A model generated the notes under the pieces. The model searched no databases. It saw nothing but the letters and a program-made list of their open reading frames with translations, and was not told the origin of the DNA. Made by a program: the position numbers and the translations under genes. Below, one piece after another: positions 1 through 9,217 of a stretch of DNA of 64,000 bases. Positions within the stretch are counted from its first letter, which is position 1, and every line of letters starts with the position of its first letter. Origin of the DNA: Olavius algarvensis associated proteobacterium Delta 3 (GTDB lineage Bacteria; Desulfobacterota; Desulfobacteria; Desulfobacterales; CAFBRK01); NCBI GenBank assembly GCA_903231505.1, contig CAFBRK010000137.1, forward strand, positions 25,397 through 89,396. Direction: 5' to 3'.

Positions 1-1
1 C

Positions 2-427
2 CGGGCACGGCTGATGCGATCGGAACGTATCCCCAAGCGCGCCCAGCGACTGGAAGACGCGCAGGTCGTCGTCTGTGGAGGACGTGGCATGGGAAGCAAA
101 ACGAAATTTAAAAAGCTTTTCGAACTGGCCCGATTGCTGGGCGGAGAAGTCGGGGCCACCCGACCGGTGGTCTATTCCAACTGGATTGCTCATGACGCTC
201 TGGTGGGGCAGGCCGGAAAACACGTCCACCCGCAGGTCCTGTTTTCGTTCGGAGTCAGCGGCGCCATCCAACACACGGCGGCCATTGCCGATGCGGACCT
301 GATTGTGGCCATCAACAAGAACCCGGAAGCCCCCATGATGAAAATGGCGGATACGGCCATCGTCGCGGATGCCAACCAGGTATGTTCTTCTCTGATACGT
401 GAACTGAAACGCCGCATCCGCGAATGA
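2..427 (+). CDS. etfA: Electron transfer flavoprotein alpha subunit, C-terminal part (5' end off window)
   Basis: About 140 C-terminal residues of an ETF alpha subunit, which binds FAD and passes electrons between acyl-CoA or other dehydrogenases and a quinone or Hdr-type partner. The FAD-domain signatures are visible: VVVCGGRGMG, then GGEVGATRPVV, VGQAGKHVHPQ, FGVSGAIQH and DLIVAINKNPEAPMM, in the usual order and spacing. The reading frame is open to the left edge, so the N-terminal half and the start lie outside. It ends at TGA and is followed by a convergent gene. The family is clear; its partner etfB and its electron donor cannot be seen. Confidence 0.93.
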   Translation, partial: RARLMRSERIPKRAQRLEDAQVVVCGGRGMGSKTKFKKLFELARLLGGEVGATRPVVYSNWIAHDALVGQAGKHVHPQVLFSFGVSGAIQHTAAIADADLIVAINKNPEAPMMKMADTAIVADANQVCSSLIRELKRRIRE

Positions 428-648
428 CCGTCGCCGCGCATCGGTTCATCGGAAACCATCATCGGATCGGGTTCAGGCGCCGAATCCAGACGGACAATGT
501 GAAACGCGGACGATCCCAAATCGGAATCCTTGTCTCCATTCCTCCGGACCTATTTGATCCAATAAGAGCGTCAATCAGAATACCTTTTGCGACATTTCAT
601 GAATGAGCATCTCCAGAAGGCACACGTTGGATGGATTTGGATTTTAAG

Positions 649-722
649 CACCACGAAGACCACGAAGAGCACCAAAGGTGCTAAATGAAGTTAGACCATT
701 TTTCTTCGTCTCCTTCGTGGTG
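649..722. terminator. CACGAAG-type inverted repeat between convergent genes
   Basis: The left arm at 649-668 (tandem CACGAAGA-like units) and the right arm at 703-722 pair at about 17 of 20 positions across a 34-nt loop. It lies in the 330-nt gap between etfA (plus) and the membrane protein at 759-1877 (minus), so it could act as a bidirectional terminator. No other feature is seen in 428-758. Termination is inferred from position and structure only. Confidence 0.45.
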
Positions 723-758
723 AAAATGTCGTTCCTATTACTTTCAAGACAAGCGTAT

Positions 759-1877
759 TCATGAGATGCTGTGGGACGCTATGTTGAAGGTTTCCAGAAG
801 GATACCGCAATCCGGACACCCATCGACTCCTTTGAGAAATTCCGTCTCACAGAGAGGACAGTAGCTATGGGCGTTGGGATCTCTTTGCGAGGGCGGTGCC
901 AGCACATCGTCGGGGCTCACCCCGGCGATTTCCAGAAATCCATTTAAGCAGGTTCGCCTTAATCGCAGACATTCGGTAAAGTCCGGATTGGCATTCTGAT
1001 GTATCGAAAAATGAAGTATTTTAAGTTCCTGTCTCAGCTGCTTTCGAAATTCGGACGGCTGTGAGAAGGCGGCCGAGATGGCAAGGATGTCGTAGGAGTA
1101 AAACAGGTGTTTTGTGAAATGATGGACAGGATGTGCCGCCGTGGCCGGCGACAGGATTAACGATAGGATCCGTCGCAGTCCCCCCTTGGCAGGGTTTCGA
1201 GACCTGGTGAGGTAGATCCCGGATATCAGTAGCACTGCGGCAAACATCACCAACATCCAAATTAAAAACATGGGCAGATGGATCGGCAGTGGGATATACA
1301 GGATGGACGGAAGCAGGATAAAGGAGGCCATGAATAACAAGGCTCCCATGGTGTCCAACACAGAGAAATATTGTGACGAGGCCTGCCAAGTCTTCTTAAT
1401 TTCCGCTACGTCATATTTGGAACGGACCCATTTTTCTATTTCACGGCCCCTTTCTCCCTCCGGGAGGTTACAAAAGGCGTTCAAATAATCTAACGTCTGT
1501 TTCGCTAAAACCGGTGAATGGAGATCGATGGTCGATCGCTTATCCAGTGATAGAAGAGAACCTTCCGTTTCAATGGCGGGGTTCGCATCAAAGGCGAAGA
1601 AGTCATACGCATCCAAACGATAGATGTCCGATTTCTGTTGGTCCGCTGATGTTAAAAGATAGATTCCCTTCGGTGAGGCATAAACGGTCGGATTGGATGA
1701 GATGAACAGGCGGGCCGTTGGGGAGAACCCGAGGAAACGGAAGCCGGGCTCTTTGAATCGATAGCCGGTGCCGAAATGGGACGACAGAACCGCCTGACCG
1801 CTCTTTATATAAAGGAAACAGTCAAAAACATAAAACAGGACGATATATGGGAATAGAACTTCCAGCAGGTGGTGCAT
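759..1877 (-). CDS. Membrane protein with C-terminal zinc ribbon, function unknown
   Basis: 372-residue protein I do not recognise as a named family. An N-terminal hydrophobic stretch (about residues 5-25) may be a signal anchor. Two adjacent membrane segments lie near residues 178-225. The C-terminus carries a four-Cys zinc ribbon, YCPLCETEF followed by CPDCG (about residues 342-360). The middle is soluble and has no catalytic motif that I can see. It is monocistronic as far as visible: the next minus-strand gene starts upstream at 3119 with about 300 nt between. The role could be regulatory or structural; only topology and the metal-binding tail are supported. Confidence 0.6.
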   Translation of the reverse strand: MHHLLEVLFPYIVLFYVFDCFLYIKSGQAVLSSHFGTGYRFKEPGFRFLGFSPTARLFISSNPTVYASPKGIYLLTSADQQKSDIYRLDAYDFFAFDANPAIETEGSLLSLDKRSTIDLHSPVLAKQTLDYLNAFCNLPEGERGREIEKWVRSKYDVAEIKKTWQASSQYFSVLDTMGALLFMASFILLPSILYIPLPIHLPMFLIWMLVMFAAVLLISGIYLTRSRNPAKGGLRRILSLILSPATAAHPVHHFTKHLFYSYDILAISAAFSQPSEFRKQLRQELKILHFSIHQNANPDFTECLRLRRTCLNGFLEIAGVSPDDVLAPPSQRDPNAHSYCPLCETEFLKGVDGCPDCGILLETFNIASHSIS

Positions 1878-2177
1878 GAGAACCGTTTGTTATTGAAGGC
1901 GCGATGAATGGGGGGCGCTACTTGAAGCCTCCAATACAACCCATCCGGAAGTTGCCCCCCGTGGAGGTTATCGTGGTGCTGACCGTTTGACGTCCGGGCC
2001 GGAGCATCCCAACCCGGACGACTCGGGTTTCATGGTGTTTAATCGGCCGGCCGCCATCTAATCCAACCGTAAAGCGTCATCCCAGCCCATCGCGCGATGC
2101 CGTTTCCGGTCAAGCAATTCTGCTTCAACCGCGGGACCCGACCCAGTGGGCCGGATCTCCATCGATCGTCCCGGGGA
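1878..2177. other. Intergenic, no gene seen
   Basis: About 300 nt between two minus-strand genes. I see no ORF with a ribosome binding site, no RNA gene and no clear terminator. It presumably holds the promoter of the gene ending at 759, but no convincing -35/-10 pair was found. Confidence 0.4.
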
Positions 2178-3119
2178 TCAAAACACCGATGATTGATCCC
2201 TCTCGGTCAATTGCCCGACCATTTGAGGTTCTTCTTCTTTTCTGCCGGATCCGCCACCAAACAGACTTTTCAGAAACTTTAATATGCCGGCAAAAAATGC
2301 GATTACGGCAACAATCACGACCTTGAAGTATTTGCCCAGGATCTTGAAGAGGCCCAGCTTTGCGGCAGCAGCCCCTGCGCCGCCCGCCACGAGTGCGGTT
2401 AAACCGTATTTCGCAATTTTATCGCCTTTGGTATACTCGGCATATGTTTGCCCGGATTTAAATTCGAATCCATCCAGGCTGCTCCGGAATACGGGTAACA
2501 CCGAAGCAAACACTTCCGGGTCCACAACCAGGGTGGATTTCATCACACCTCTTCTGCCGAGCAGACGCGTGTTGTGATTCAAGACAAGACTGCCGTCCTC
2601 ATTTTCGGCCCGAATGGCCCATTCCAGGTTGTTGGTCAGATCATTATAGTGGGGCTCAACCTCCCAACCGACAATTTGCAGCGTCGGAAAGCCTCGTTCT
2701 CTTCTGACTTTGTTGCCTGCTTCAGTACCTTTTTGAATGGACTCAATGATGGCTTCCGAATCGAGGTCATCCTTCTCGTCGTCTTTGACATAGCCGATTT
2801 TATCGAATTCGAACACCACAAACCAATCGAGGCTGGTCGGAGCGATAAATCCGACCTCCGTACCGGAGTTCACATTGCCCATGGCTTCCATTAGGAGTTG
2901 GGTGTCCGATCCATTGGCAAAGACGAAGCCGTCGGGAACTTCGATTTCGGCCCATTGACCCAGAGCGGACACACCGGGTCCGTGCTCCCATTGTATTTGA
3001 TTCAGAATGCCGCCATCTTCCTGTCCCTGGGCGCCCGCCGTGCCGTGATACCCGCACACGAGCGTTGCTGTCAGCAGCGCCACCAGGGCAACCCTCACTG
3101 TGACCCTATTCGTCTTCAT
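2178..3119 (-). CDS. DUF2167 family membrane-anchored protein
   Basis: About 313 residues from the ATG at 3119, chosen over the longer frame because AAGGAAA sits just upstream and a Sec-type signal peptide (MKTNRVTVRV, then a hydrophobic run ending at AGAQ) follows. The body has the family's pattern: a WEHGPG-like N-terminal strand, EVGFIAPTSLDWFVVFEFDKIGYV, GFPTLQIVGWEVEPHYN and LEWAIRAENE. Near the C-terminus an Ala/Gly-rich stretch and a strongly hydrophobic helix (around residues 270-300) anchor it, followed by a basic tail. DUF2167 proteins are of unknown function. An AT-rich region upstream (3200-3265) probably holds its promoter. Confidence 0.75.
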   Translation of the reverse strand: MKTNRVTVRVALVALLTATLVCGYHGTAGAQGQEDGGILNQIQWEHGPGVSALGQWAEIEVPDGFVFANGSDTQLLMEAMGNVNSGTEVGFIAPTSLDWFVVFEFDKIGYVKDDEKDDLDSEAIIESIQKGTEAGNKVRRERGFPTLQIVGWEVEPHYNDLTNNLEWAIRAENEDGSLVLNHNTRLLGRRGVMKSTLVVDPEVFASVLPVFRSSLDGFEFKSGQTYAEYTKGDKIAKYGLTALVAGGAGAAAAKLGLFKILGKYFKVVIVAVIAFFAGILKFLKSLFGGGSGRKEEEPQMVGQLTERDQSSVF

Positions 3120-3644
3120 GAGCTTTTCCTTTCGGATGGGGATTGAGCTGCAACTTGTGACAATGTTATCCTGGAAAGAAAAAGCAAGTTTCATACCTGT
3201 TTTTTTACCGGATAAATTTTTATAAATTTATAATATTTTCAATATTCTATAATCAATATCAGGTTCCCTACACGTATTGTAGCCTCAGCAATGACGCTAT
3301 GCGGCAGCTATCTGCCGTTTTTTGTCATGATTTCGGTGCCCTTAGGAAGACCCGGTGTGGCAAGAGCGTGGGACCGCCTGATACGGCATGGGGGGGGGCC
3401 AATCAGATGATGTATGGGGGGAGTTCCGGTGTGCCGGGGAAAACGTCCTGAACGGTTGTTAACGAGACCGCAACATAAACCGATTCGTGTCAAGCGATTC
3501 AATCCGACCGATTGAGCGGCACGTTTCTCAGTAACCCTCCTATGGATTCGCCAGCCATGGACCCTGCTCGAATCTCAGGAAACATCCCCGGGTATGTAAT
3601 GGCAATACCCACCTTGATTTCGCCGGCAGTGACGCCCGGCTGGA
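3120..3644. other. Intergenic with AT-rich promoter-like stretch
   Basis: About 525 nt between the DUF2167 gene and leuD, both on the minus strand. It includes an AT-rich block (3200-3265) likely to carry the DUF2167 promoter and a small hairpin at 3302-3317. No supported gene. Confidence 0.4.
3302..3323 (+). terminator. Small hairpin plus T6, terminator-like
   Basis: CGGCAG (3302-3307), loop CTAT, CTGCCG (3312-3317), then six T on the plus strand. This is the shape of an intrinsic terminator, but it points rightwards and no plus-strand gene precedes it, so its target is unclear; it could stop antisense transcripts. Confidence 0.35.
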
Positions 3645-4289
3645 TCACTCCGGGGGAGATAAAAATGGGTCATGCTGCTGTTCGAACCGACCGATTTCGG
3701 ATTCGTATTGGAGCGTAAGATCGATGTCGTCCAGTCCGCCGATAAGCTGCGCCTTGTCGGAAGCCTCTATATCAAAACCATAGATGACATGTTCCGGCGC
3801 GAGAAAAATGATCTTCTGTTCCGGCAAATCGACGGTTGCCTCCAATCCCTCATACCTCTCTACCAGGGCAAAGATCACGTTTACCTCTTCTTCGGCCAAT
3901 TCGATGAGCAGTAAACCATTCTTCATGGCGTTGGATCTGAAGATATCGGCGTACGCGGGAAGACGGGTGCCGCCGGCTGCCTTCCAAGGGGCGATGATGA
4001 CGGCGTAGCCGTCCTGTGCCAATGCCCAGACCGCATGCTCCCGACTGGAACCACAACCGAAATTATTCCGGGCCACCAGAATGGAACGGCCTTTGAAACG
4101 GGGGTGGTTGAGCTCGAAGTCCGGATCAGGACTTCCGTCGGCCCCGTAGCGCCAATCGAAGAACGCATTTGGCCCGTACCCGGTGCGTTTAATCGATTTG
4201 AGGAACTGCTTGGGTATGATTTGATCGGTGTCGACATTGGATCGGTTCAGCGTCGCGACGATACCGGTGTGCTGCGTAAACGGTGTCAT
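3645..4289 (-). CDS. leuD: 3-isopropylmalate dehydratase small subunit
   Basis: 214 residues, the usual LeuD length. LeuD supplies the swivel domain that completes the isomerase active site with LeuC, converting 2- to 3-isopropylmalate in leucine synthesis. The diagnostic stretch NFGCGSSREHAVWAL is present, preceded by NVDTDQIIPKQFLK and followed by DIFRSNAMKNGLL. It lies 18 nt downstream of leuC on the same strand, the common leuCD arrangement, so the two should be co-translated. Nothing unusual in the sequence. Confidence 0.95.
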   Translation of the reverse strand: MTPFTQHTGIVATLNRSNVDTDQIIPKQFLKSIKRTGYGPNAFFDWRYGADGSPDPDFELNHPRFKGRSILVARNNFGCGSSREHAVWALAQDGYAVIIAPWKAAGGTRLPAYADIFRSNAMKNGLLLIELAEEEVNVIFALVERYEGLEATVDLPEQKIIFLAPEHVIYGFDIEASDKAQLIGGLDDIDLTLQYESEIGRFEQQHDPFLSPPE

Positions 4290-4307
4290 GATGGTTCCTT
4301 TCTGGAC

Positions 4308-5717
4308 TTATCGGTCAAGCCATTTCCGGATATCCACAAATTTACCGGCCACGGCGGCGGCCGCCGCCATCTCCGGGCTGACCAGATGGGTGCGGCCCCC
4401 TTTTCCCTGGCGACCTTCAAAATTTCGGTTGGACGTGGATGCGCATCTCTGCTGGGGGCGCAATTGGTCTGGATTCATGCCCAGGCACATGCTGCAACCG
4501 GCATACCGCCACTCCCCGCCTGCCGCTTTGAAAATCCGGTCCAGGCCCTCGGCCTCGGCCTGTCGGCGGACCTGATCGGAACCCGGCACCACCAGTAATT
4601 CAACATGGTCGGCTTTTTTTCGGCCCTCCATGACGGCTGCCGCCTGGCGCAAATCTTCGATCCGGGAGTTGGTGCAGCTTCCGATAAACACGACGTCCAC
4701 GGGAACGTCGGTCATACGGGTACCGGGGGTCAGGCCGATGTATTCCAGGGCGTTTTCCACGTCCGTGCGGCTGTAAATTCCGCCCGCGTCCGGTCCGGGC
4801 ACCGGCTGGTCAATATCGATGACCATTCCGGGATTGGTCCCCCAGGTGACCTGCGGCACAAGGCTGGCGGCATCGATGGAAATGGTACGGTCGAATTCGG
4901 CGTCCTCATCCGTCGGCAGCGACCGCCAGTAGGCTATCGCCCGGTCCAATGCCGCGCCGGTTGGTGCGTACGGGCGGTCGATGCCGGTAATATATTGAAT
5001 GGTCGTATCATCCGGGGCGATCATGCCTGCCCGAGCTCCGCCCTCGATACTCATATTGCACATCGACATGCGTGCTTCCATGGACAGGGAGCGGACGGCC
5101 TCACCGCAGTATTCGAAAACATGGCCCGCGCCACCGGCCGTTCCGATAGTACCGATCAGTTTGAGTACCATGTCTTTGGAGAACACATGGGGAGACAGGC
5201 GACCGGTAAACTCCACTTTATAGGTTCCGGGTTCATGCTGCTTCAGGGTCTGGGTGACCAGCACATGTTCCACCTCGGAAGTGCCGATGCCGAAGGCCAG
5301 CGCGCCGAAGGCACCATGGGTCGATGTGTGGGAATCGCCGCAGACAATGGTCAACCCGGGCAGGGTAATGCCCATCTCCGGGCCGATGACATGGACGATG
5401 CCTTGGTGCGGATCCCCAAGGCCGAACAGGGAGACGCCGAAGTCATTGCAGTTTTCTTCCAACGCGTCGACCTGGGCCTTTGAAATGGGATCCTTGATGT
5501 CCAGACGATCCTCGGTTGTCGCAACATTGTGGTCCATGGTGGAAAAGGTCAGTTCCGGGCGGCGTATGTTTCGTCCGGAAAGCCGCATGCCCTCGAACGC
5601 CTGTGGACTGGTGACCTCGTGTACCAGGTGACGATCGATATACAGAAGCACCGATCCGTCAGGCAGTTCATGGACCACATGGCGCGACCAGATTTTTTCA
5701 AACAGTGTGTGTCCCAT
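4308..5717 (-). CDS. leuC: 3-isopropylmalate dehydratase large subunit
   Basis: About 469 residues from the ATG at 5717 ([10 protein letters not shown]), preferred to an ATG 39 nt upstream because a GGGAAG-type ribosome site precedes it and it matches the family N-terminus. It carries the [4Fe-4S] ligands expected of Leu[10 protein letters not shown] and the later [12 protein letters not shown], plus [18 protein letters not shown]. It isomerises isopropylmalate together with LeuD just downstream. The leader carries an 8-bp tandem repeat array (5761-5807), the same repeat as is found before aroE and the MetE-like gene. Confidence 0.95.
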   Translation of the reverse strand: MGHTLFEKIWSRHVVHELPDGSVLLYIDRHLVHEVTSPQAFEGMRLSGRNIRRPELTFSTMDHNVATTEDRLDIKDPISKAQVDALEENCNDFGVSLFGLGDPHQGIVHVIGPEMGITLPGLTIVCGDSHTSTHGAFGALAFGIGTSEVEHVLVTQTLKQHEPGTYKVEFTGRLSPHVFSKDMVLKLIGTIGTAGGAGHVFEYCGEAVRSLSMEARMSMCNMSIEGGARAGMIAPDDTTIQYITGIDRPYAPTGAALDRAIAYWRSLPTDEDAEFDRTISIDAASLVPQVTWGTNPGMVIDIDQPVPGPDAGGIYSRTDVENALEYIGLTPGTRMTDVPVDVVFIGSCTNSRIEDLRQAAAVMEGRKKADHVELLVVPGSDQVRRQAEAEGLDRIFKAAGGEWRYAGCSMCLGMNPDQLRPQQRCASTSNRNFEGRQGKGGRTHLVSPEMAAAAAVAGKFVDIRKWLDR

Positions 5718-5760
5718 AAGATATTCGCTTCCCTTTTGTATTATCACGTTGTCCAATTAT

Positions 5761-5807
5761 CAGTTGGCCCGTGTGCCCGTTGGCCCGTGTGCCCGTTAGC
5801 CCGCCTG
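5761..5807 (-). repeat. 8-bp tandem repeat array in the leuC leader
   Basis: Read on the minus strand, the units are CAGGCGGG, CTAACGGG, CACACGGG, CCAACGGG, CACACGGG and a partial CCAACTG, an exact 8-nt period. It ends about 45 nt before the leuC start. The same octamer family, in the same orientation relative to the downstream gene, precedes aroE and the gene at 28669. Confidence 0.8.
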
Positions 5808-5944
5808 TCCTGGGCTTGTCGAAGGATGTGCCCGCGGGTCCGGCAACCCTCAGCCTGTCGACGGATGAGCCCGTCAAGTAATAGTCAATATCGGAATCCG
5901 GGCCGCTGGACAAGAAGGAATTCAAGTAGAATACTCGATGTTTA

Positions 5945-5977
5945 AATGGAACAAATTTATGGCAATGACCACAGATT
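5945..5977. repeat. Dispersed TTTATGGCAAYGR motif
   Basis: AAATGGAACAAATTTATGGC followed by AATGACCACAGAT aligns with 35588-35617 (AAACGGAACATATTTATGGC then AACGGCTATAAAT) and with the reverse complement of 53447-53466. In the latter two copies it forms a short near-palindrome, TTTATGGC...GCYATAAA. All copies are intergenic; function unknown. Confidence 0.4.
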
Positions 5978-6075
5978 TACATAGACTGAAACATCCCTAT
6001 GTTACATGGATCCGACGAACAGCGGTCTCCATCGGGGGTTACCCATAGAGGCCGTTTCAAAAAAAGGAGACTGTC

Positions 6076-6543
6076 ATGGGCGAGATTGTTCATCAATCAC
6101 ACATTACCATCACACGCAAAAACGGCCCCACCCGAATTGCGCAGATCCGGGGATTTTCCGAGCCTGTATATTATGGGGTTCATGGCGGCATTAAAAAATT
6201 TTACGGGGTCGATCCGGAAGAAGAGCACGCGGCAACGCTGGACCATGTGGTCGGAGCCGTTGGCGGGTGAATGATGGGGACATTAGCCACGGTGTTGGCT
6301 AAAACGAAGATCCGCACCTTCCAGGATCGCTACATGGCGACCGTGACGGGGGATGTGGAAAACGTCGACGGTGTCCTGAAAATTACCCGTATTCACGTCC
6401 ATTACCGATTGAGGCTGCCGGCGGAAAAGCGTGCGGACGCAGATGCTGCATTCGAAAACTACATAACACGCTGTCCGGCCGCCCAGAGTGTGATTGATGC
6501 GATTCAGATCACCCACGATTTGGAATTGGAGAACGAATCCTGA
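6076..6543 (+). CDS. OsmC-like selenoprotein (in-frame UGA = Sec65)
   Basis: One 155-residue OsmC/Ohr-type protein interrupted by an in-frame TGA at 6268-6270. The start at 6076 has AAGGAG six bases upstream. Before the TGA is the family's first half (about 64 residues ending DHVVGAVGG); after it, in the same frame, comes MMGTLATVLAKTK and the rest of the fold. In Cys-containing OsmC proteins this position is the conserved Cys of the GGC motif that starts the central helix, so TGA falls exactly on the catalytic peroxidatic-type Cys. A 7-bp hairpin with a CGGTGT loop begins 12 nt after the TGA. OsmC relatives reduce organic hydroperoxides, which is the likely role. A nonsense mutation is the alternative, but the Cys position and the hairpin argue for Sec. 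Confidence 0.85.
6283..6302 (+). promoter_or_regulatory. Putative bacterial SECIS element of the OsmC-like gene
   Basis: TTAGCCA (6283-6289), loop CGGTGT, TGGCTAA (6296-6302): a perfect 7-bp stem whose loop GGU lies about 21 nt after the UGA. That is the spacing and loop composition expected for SelB-dependent Sec insertion. Confidence 0.7.
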
Positions 6544-6639
6544 TGCATCGTTAGCCGGATTAAGATTCCGCAATAGAGCTGCCTAGCGGACCACCGGTAT
6601 GCGGCACCCCAAGATCTGACGGCACCCGAACGGTATGTA

Positions 6640-7101
6640 TCATTCCACCATTTCCGGATCTCCGGACGGGGGGATGGTCACCACAGGGACAGTAGCGTTT
6701 TTGACGATCTTCTCGGCGACGCTTCCAAAAGAGAAATGCCCTTTGGCGCCCCGGGTAGACAGTATGACCATGTCGATCTTTTCTTTATCGACCAGACGCA
6801 GAATTTCCTGCGCCGGGTCCCCCACCGCCACGTGTTTGATGTAGAGCGGACAGCCGTCCAGATAGTTCGAGCAGATATCATCCAGCCGCTCTTTCGCCTT
6901 CTTGCTTTCCCATGCAATAATCTTGTTGATGTGGTCATCCTCAAAGTCGCCATACCAGCCGCGGTGATGCGCGATATCTTGGATGACATAGAGGACGTGG
7001 ATCTCGGCCTGGTATTTCTGGGTCAGCGACTGCACATAATCCAATGCCTGTTTGGCGCTGCCGGACAGATCCGTCGGCCATAAGATTCGCTCTAACTCCA
7101 T
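6640..7101 (-). CDS. Universal stress protein, UspA family
   Basis: 153-residue single-domain Usp. It starts MELERILWPTDLSGSAKQAL, the typical first strand with the Asp of the nucleotide pocket. It ends with the ATP-binding loop STRGAKGHFSFGSVAEKI (G-x2-G then G-S/T) and PVVTIPP. Such proteins bind ATP and modulate stress or anaerobic survival. It stands alone between the OsmC-like gene (plus strand) and aconitase (minus strand). A copy of the hexamer-rich repeat element lies just upstream. Confidence 0.9.
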   Translation of the reverse strand: MELERILWPTDLSGSAKQALDYVQSLTQKYQAEIHVLYVIQDIAHHRGWYGDFEDDHINKIIAWESKKAKERLDDICSNYLDGCPLYIKHVAVGDPAQEILRLVDKEKIDMVILSTRGAKGHFSFGSVAEKIVKNATVPVVTIPPSGDPEMVE

Positions 7102-7127
7102 GCTGCACCTCCGTCTTCATGGGTTGT

Positions 7128-7222
7128 CGGGATCGGGATCGCTATCGCCATCGGAGTCGATGTAGAAGTGGGTTGTTCGGAGATCTCGATACCGATACCG
7201 AACGCGATTCCGATTCCGATGT
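7128..7222. repeat. Hexamer-rich inverted-repeat element, copy 1
   Basis: Units of the ATCGGG/ATCGCT/ATCGGA type lead into GTAGAAGTGGG, then GATCTCGATACCGATACCGA and further ATTCCG units. It aligns with the elements at 35430-35530 and 56870-56985: an ATCGGN-rich arm, a GAAN(A/G)TGG centre and a TCGATACCG-rich arm able to fold back. It occupies the gap between aconitase and the Usp gene. Confidence 0.6.
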
Positions 7223-7228
7223 TTTTAT

Positions 7229-9166
7229 TCAGGCGTGTTTGCGCCTCACCACATTAATCAAACTTCCATTTAGAATCATCTTGATCTGCCGATCGGTTAA
7301 TGCATGCCGTGCTTCAAAACTTCGACCCTTGGTGAGGTTCGTAATCCGGATCCGGTTCCCCTGGACCAGCTTGTTCCTGAGGTCGCCGGCCTCCAGCCGG
7401 TCCCCCTGATCGACCCTCTCGGAGTCGGAAGGATCGATGAAGGTCAGGGGCAGAATGCCGAAGTTGACCAGGTTCTGCCAGTGTATCCGGGCAAAACTTT
7501 TTGCTATCACGATACGAAGCCCCATGTACCGCGGAGCCAGGGCGGCATGTTCCCGGCTCGATCCCTGGCCGTAATTGTTTCCTCCCACCACCATAAAACG
7601 CTTTTCCGGAAGCCTCGCGGCACGCTCGAAGAAGCGTTCCTCCAAACGGCTGAATACAAATTTGCTGATCTCCGGGATATTGCTCCGATAGGGCAGCACG
7701 TCTGCTCCGGCCGGCATGATCTCGTCGGTGGATATATCGTCCCCCAGCTTCAGCAGCACCGGCCCTTCAAGGGTGTCCGGCAGTGGATCGAATACCGGCA
7801 ATGGTTTGATATTCGGCCCTTTCTCCAATTCAACGCCGTTTCCTGAGGCCGGGGGGGCCAGCAGCATCTTTGTGTTGATCTGAATCGGCGTGTCGGGGAT
7901 AAACATCGGACAGGCCATATCCAGGGTGCGGGGATCGGTGATAACACCGGTCAGTGCAGAGGCCGCGGCGGTTTCCGGACTGCACAGGTAAACAGAATCC
8001 TCCTTGGTGCCGGAACGCCCCGGGAAGTTTCGTGGGACGGTTCGCAAGCTGATTTTGCCGGTGGCCGGGGCCTGCCCCATACCGATGCATCCGCCGCAGC
8101 CGGCCTGATGAATGCGCGCGCCGGCGCGGACAAGGTTTGCCAGAAGACCGGAGTCGGCCAGGTTTTCCAACATTTGCCGCGAGGTTGGATTGATATCGAA
8201 CGAGACGCGTTCGTTTACGGTCCGGCCTTCCACCATGAGCGCCGGGATGGCAAAGTCGCGAAGGCCCGGGTTTGCGGAAGATCCGATATAGGCCTGGAAT
8301 ATTTCACGTCCGGCCACTTCTCTGACCGGAACCACATTGCCGGGGCTGCTCGGAAGCGCAATGAGCGGCTCCAGTGAGGACAGGTCGATGTCATCGTGCA
8401 CGTCGTAGCCGGCATCGGAATCCGCCTCGACAGGGCTCCAGTCCGGTTCTCTACCCTGGCCCATTAAAAACCGCCGGACGGTCTCATCCGACGGGAACAC
8501 CGTGGTGGTGGCGCCCATTTCCGTTCCCATATTGGCGATGACATGCCTGTCCATGGCCGACAGATTGTCCAGCCCCGGGCCGTGGTATTCGATGATTTTA
8601 CCGACACCGCCGCCCACCCCGTAACGTCGGAGCATTTCGAGAATGACGTCCTTGGCGCTGACCCAATCGGGAAGCGCTCCTGTCATACGAACCCCCATGA
8701 CTTCCGGCATCCGGATATAAATGGGTTCTCCTGCCATCGCCATGGCCACTTCCAGGCCGCCGGCGCCCATGGCCAGCATCCCCAGGGCACCGGCCGCCGG
8801 TGTATGACTGTCCGAACCGAGAAGGGTTTGTCCCGGAATGCCGAAGCGCTCCATATGAACAGGGTGGCTTACCCCGTTCCCGGGTCGGCTGTACCAGACA
8901 CCGAATTTTTTACAGGCGCTCATTAAAAACAGATGGTCATCGGCGTTTTTGAAATCCGTTTGAAGCAGGTTGTGGTCCACGTATTGGGCGGAGAGTTTCG
9001 TTTTTACGCGCGGCACCTGCATGGCCTCAAACTCGAGCATGACCATGGTGCCGGTGGCATCCTGGGTCAGGGTTTGATCGATGGTTAAGGCGATTTCCTC
9101 GCCAACCGCCATCTTGCCACCCACCAGATGCGATTCGATCAATTTGCGGGCAACATTTTCTCCCAT
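7229..9166 (-). CDS. Aconitate hydratase
   Basis: 645 residues, the short mitochondrial-like bacterial aconitase type. The [4Fe-4S] ligand region GCGGCIGMGQAP and CSPETAAASALTG are present. So are LGSDSHTPAAGALGMLAMGA in the N-terminal half and NNYGQGSSREHAALAPRYMG in the C-terminal swivel domain, fused in one chain. It interconverts citrate and isocitrate. It lies 51 nt downstream of trpS on the same strand and may be cotranscribed. The LeuC/LeuD pair nearby is a separate enzyme of the same superfamily and is clearly distinct by length and domain split. Confidence 0.93.
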   Translation of the reverse strand: MGENVARKLIESHLVGGKMAVGEEIALTIDQTLTQDATGTMVMLEFEAMQVPRVKTKLSAQYVDHNLLQTDFKNADDHLFLMSACKKFGVWYSRPGNGVSHPVHMERFGIPGQTLLGSDSHTPAAGALGMLAMGAGGLEVAMAMAGEPIYIRMPEVMGVRMTGALPDWVSAKDVILEMLRRYGVGGGVGKIIEYHGPGLDNLSAMDRHVIANMGTEMGATTTVFPSDETVRRFLMGQGREPDWSPVEADSDAGYDVHDDIDLSSLEPLIALPSSPGNVVPVREVAGREIFQAYIGSSANPGLRDFAIPALMVEGRTVNERVSFDINPTSRQMLENLADSGLLANLVRAGARIHQAGCGGCIGMGQAPATGKISLRTVPRNFPGRSGTKEDSVYLCSPETAAASALTGVITDPRTLDMACPMFIPDTPIQINTKMLLAPPASGNGVELEKGPNIKPLPVFDPLPDTLEGPVLLKLGDDISTDEIMPAGADVLPYRSNIPEISKFVFSRLEERFFERAARLPEKRFMVVGGNNYGQGSSREHAALAPRYMGLRIVIAKSFARIHWQNLVNFGILPLTFIDPSDSERVDQGDRLEAGDLRNKLVQGNRIRITNLTKGRSFEARHALTDRQIKMILNGSLINVVRRKHA

Positions 9167-9217
9167 GATATATCCTTTCGCCGGCAGCTTCCGCAGGAGA
9201 AAAGCTGCCGATCGTTA

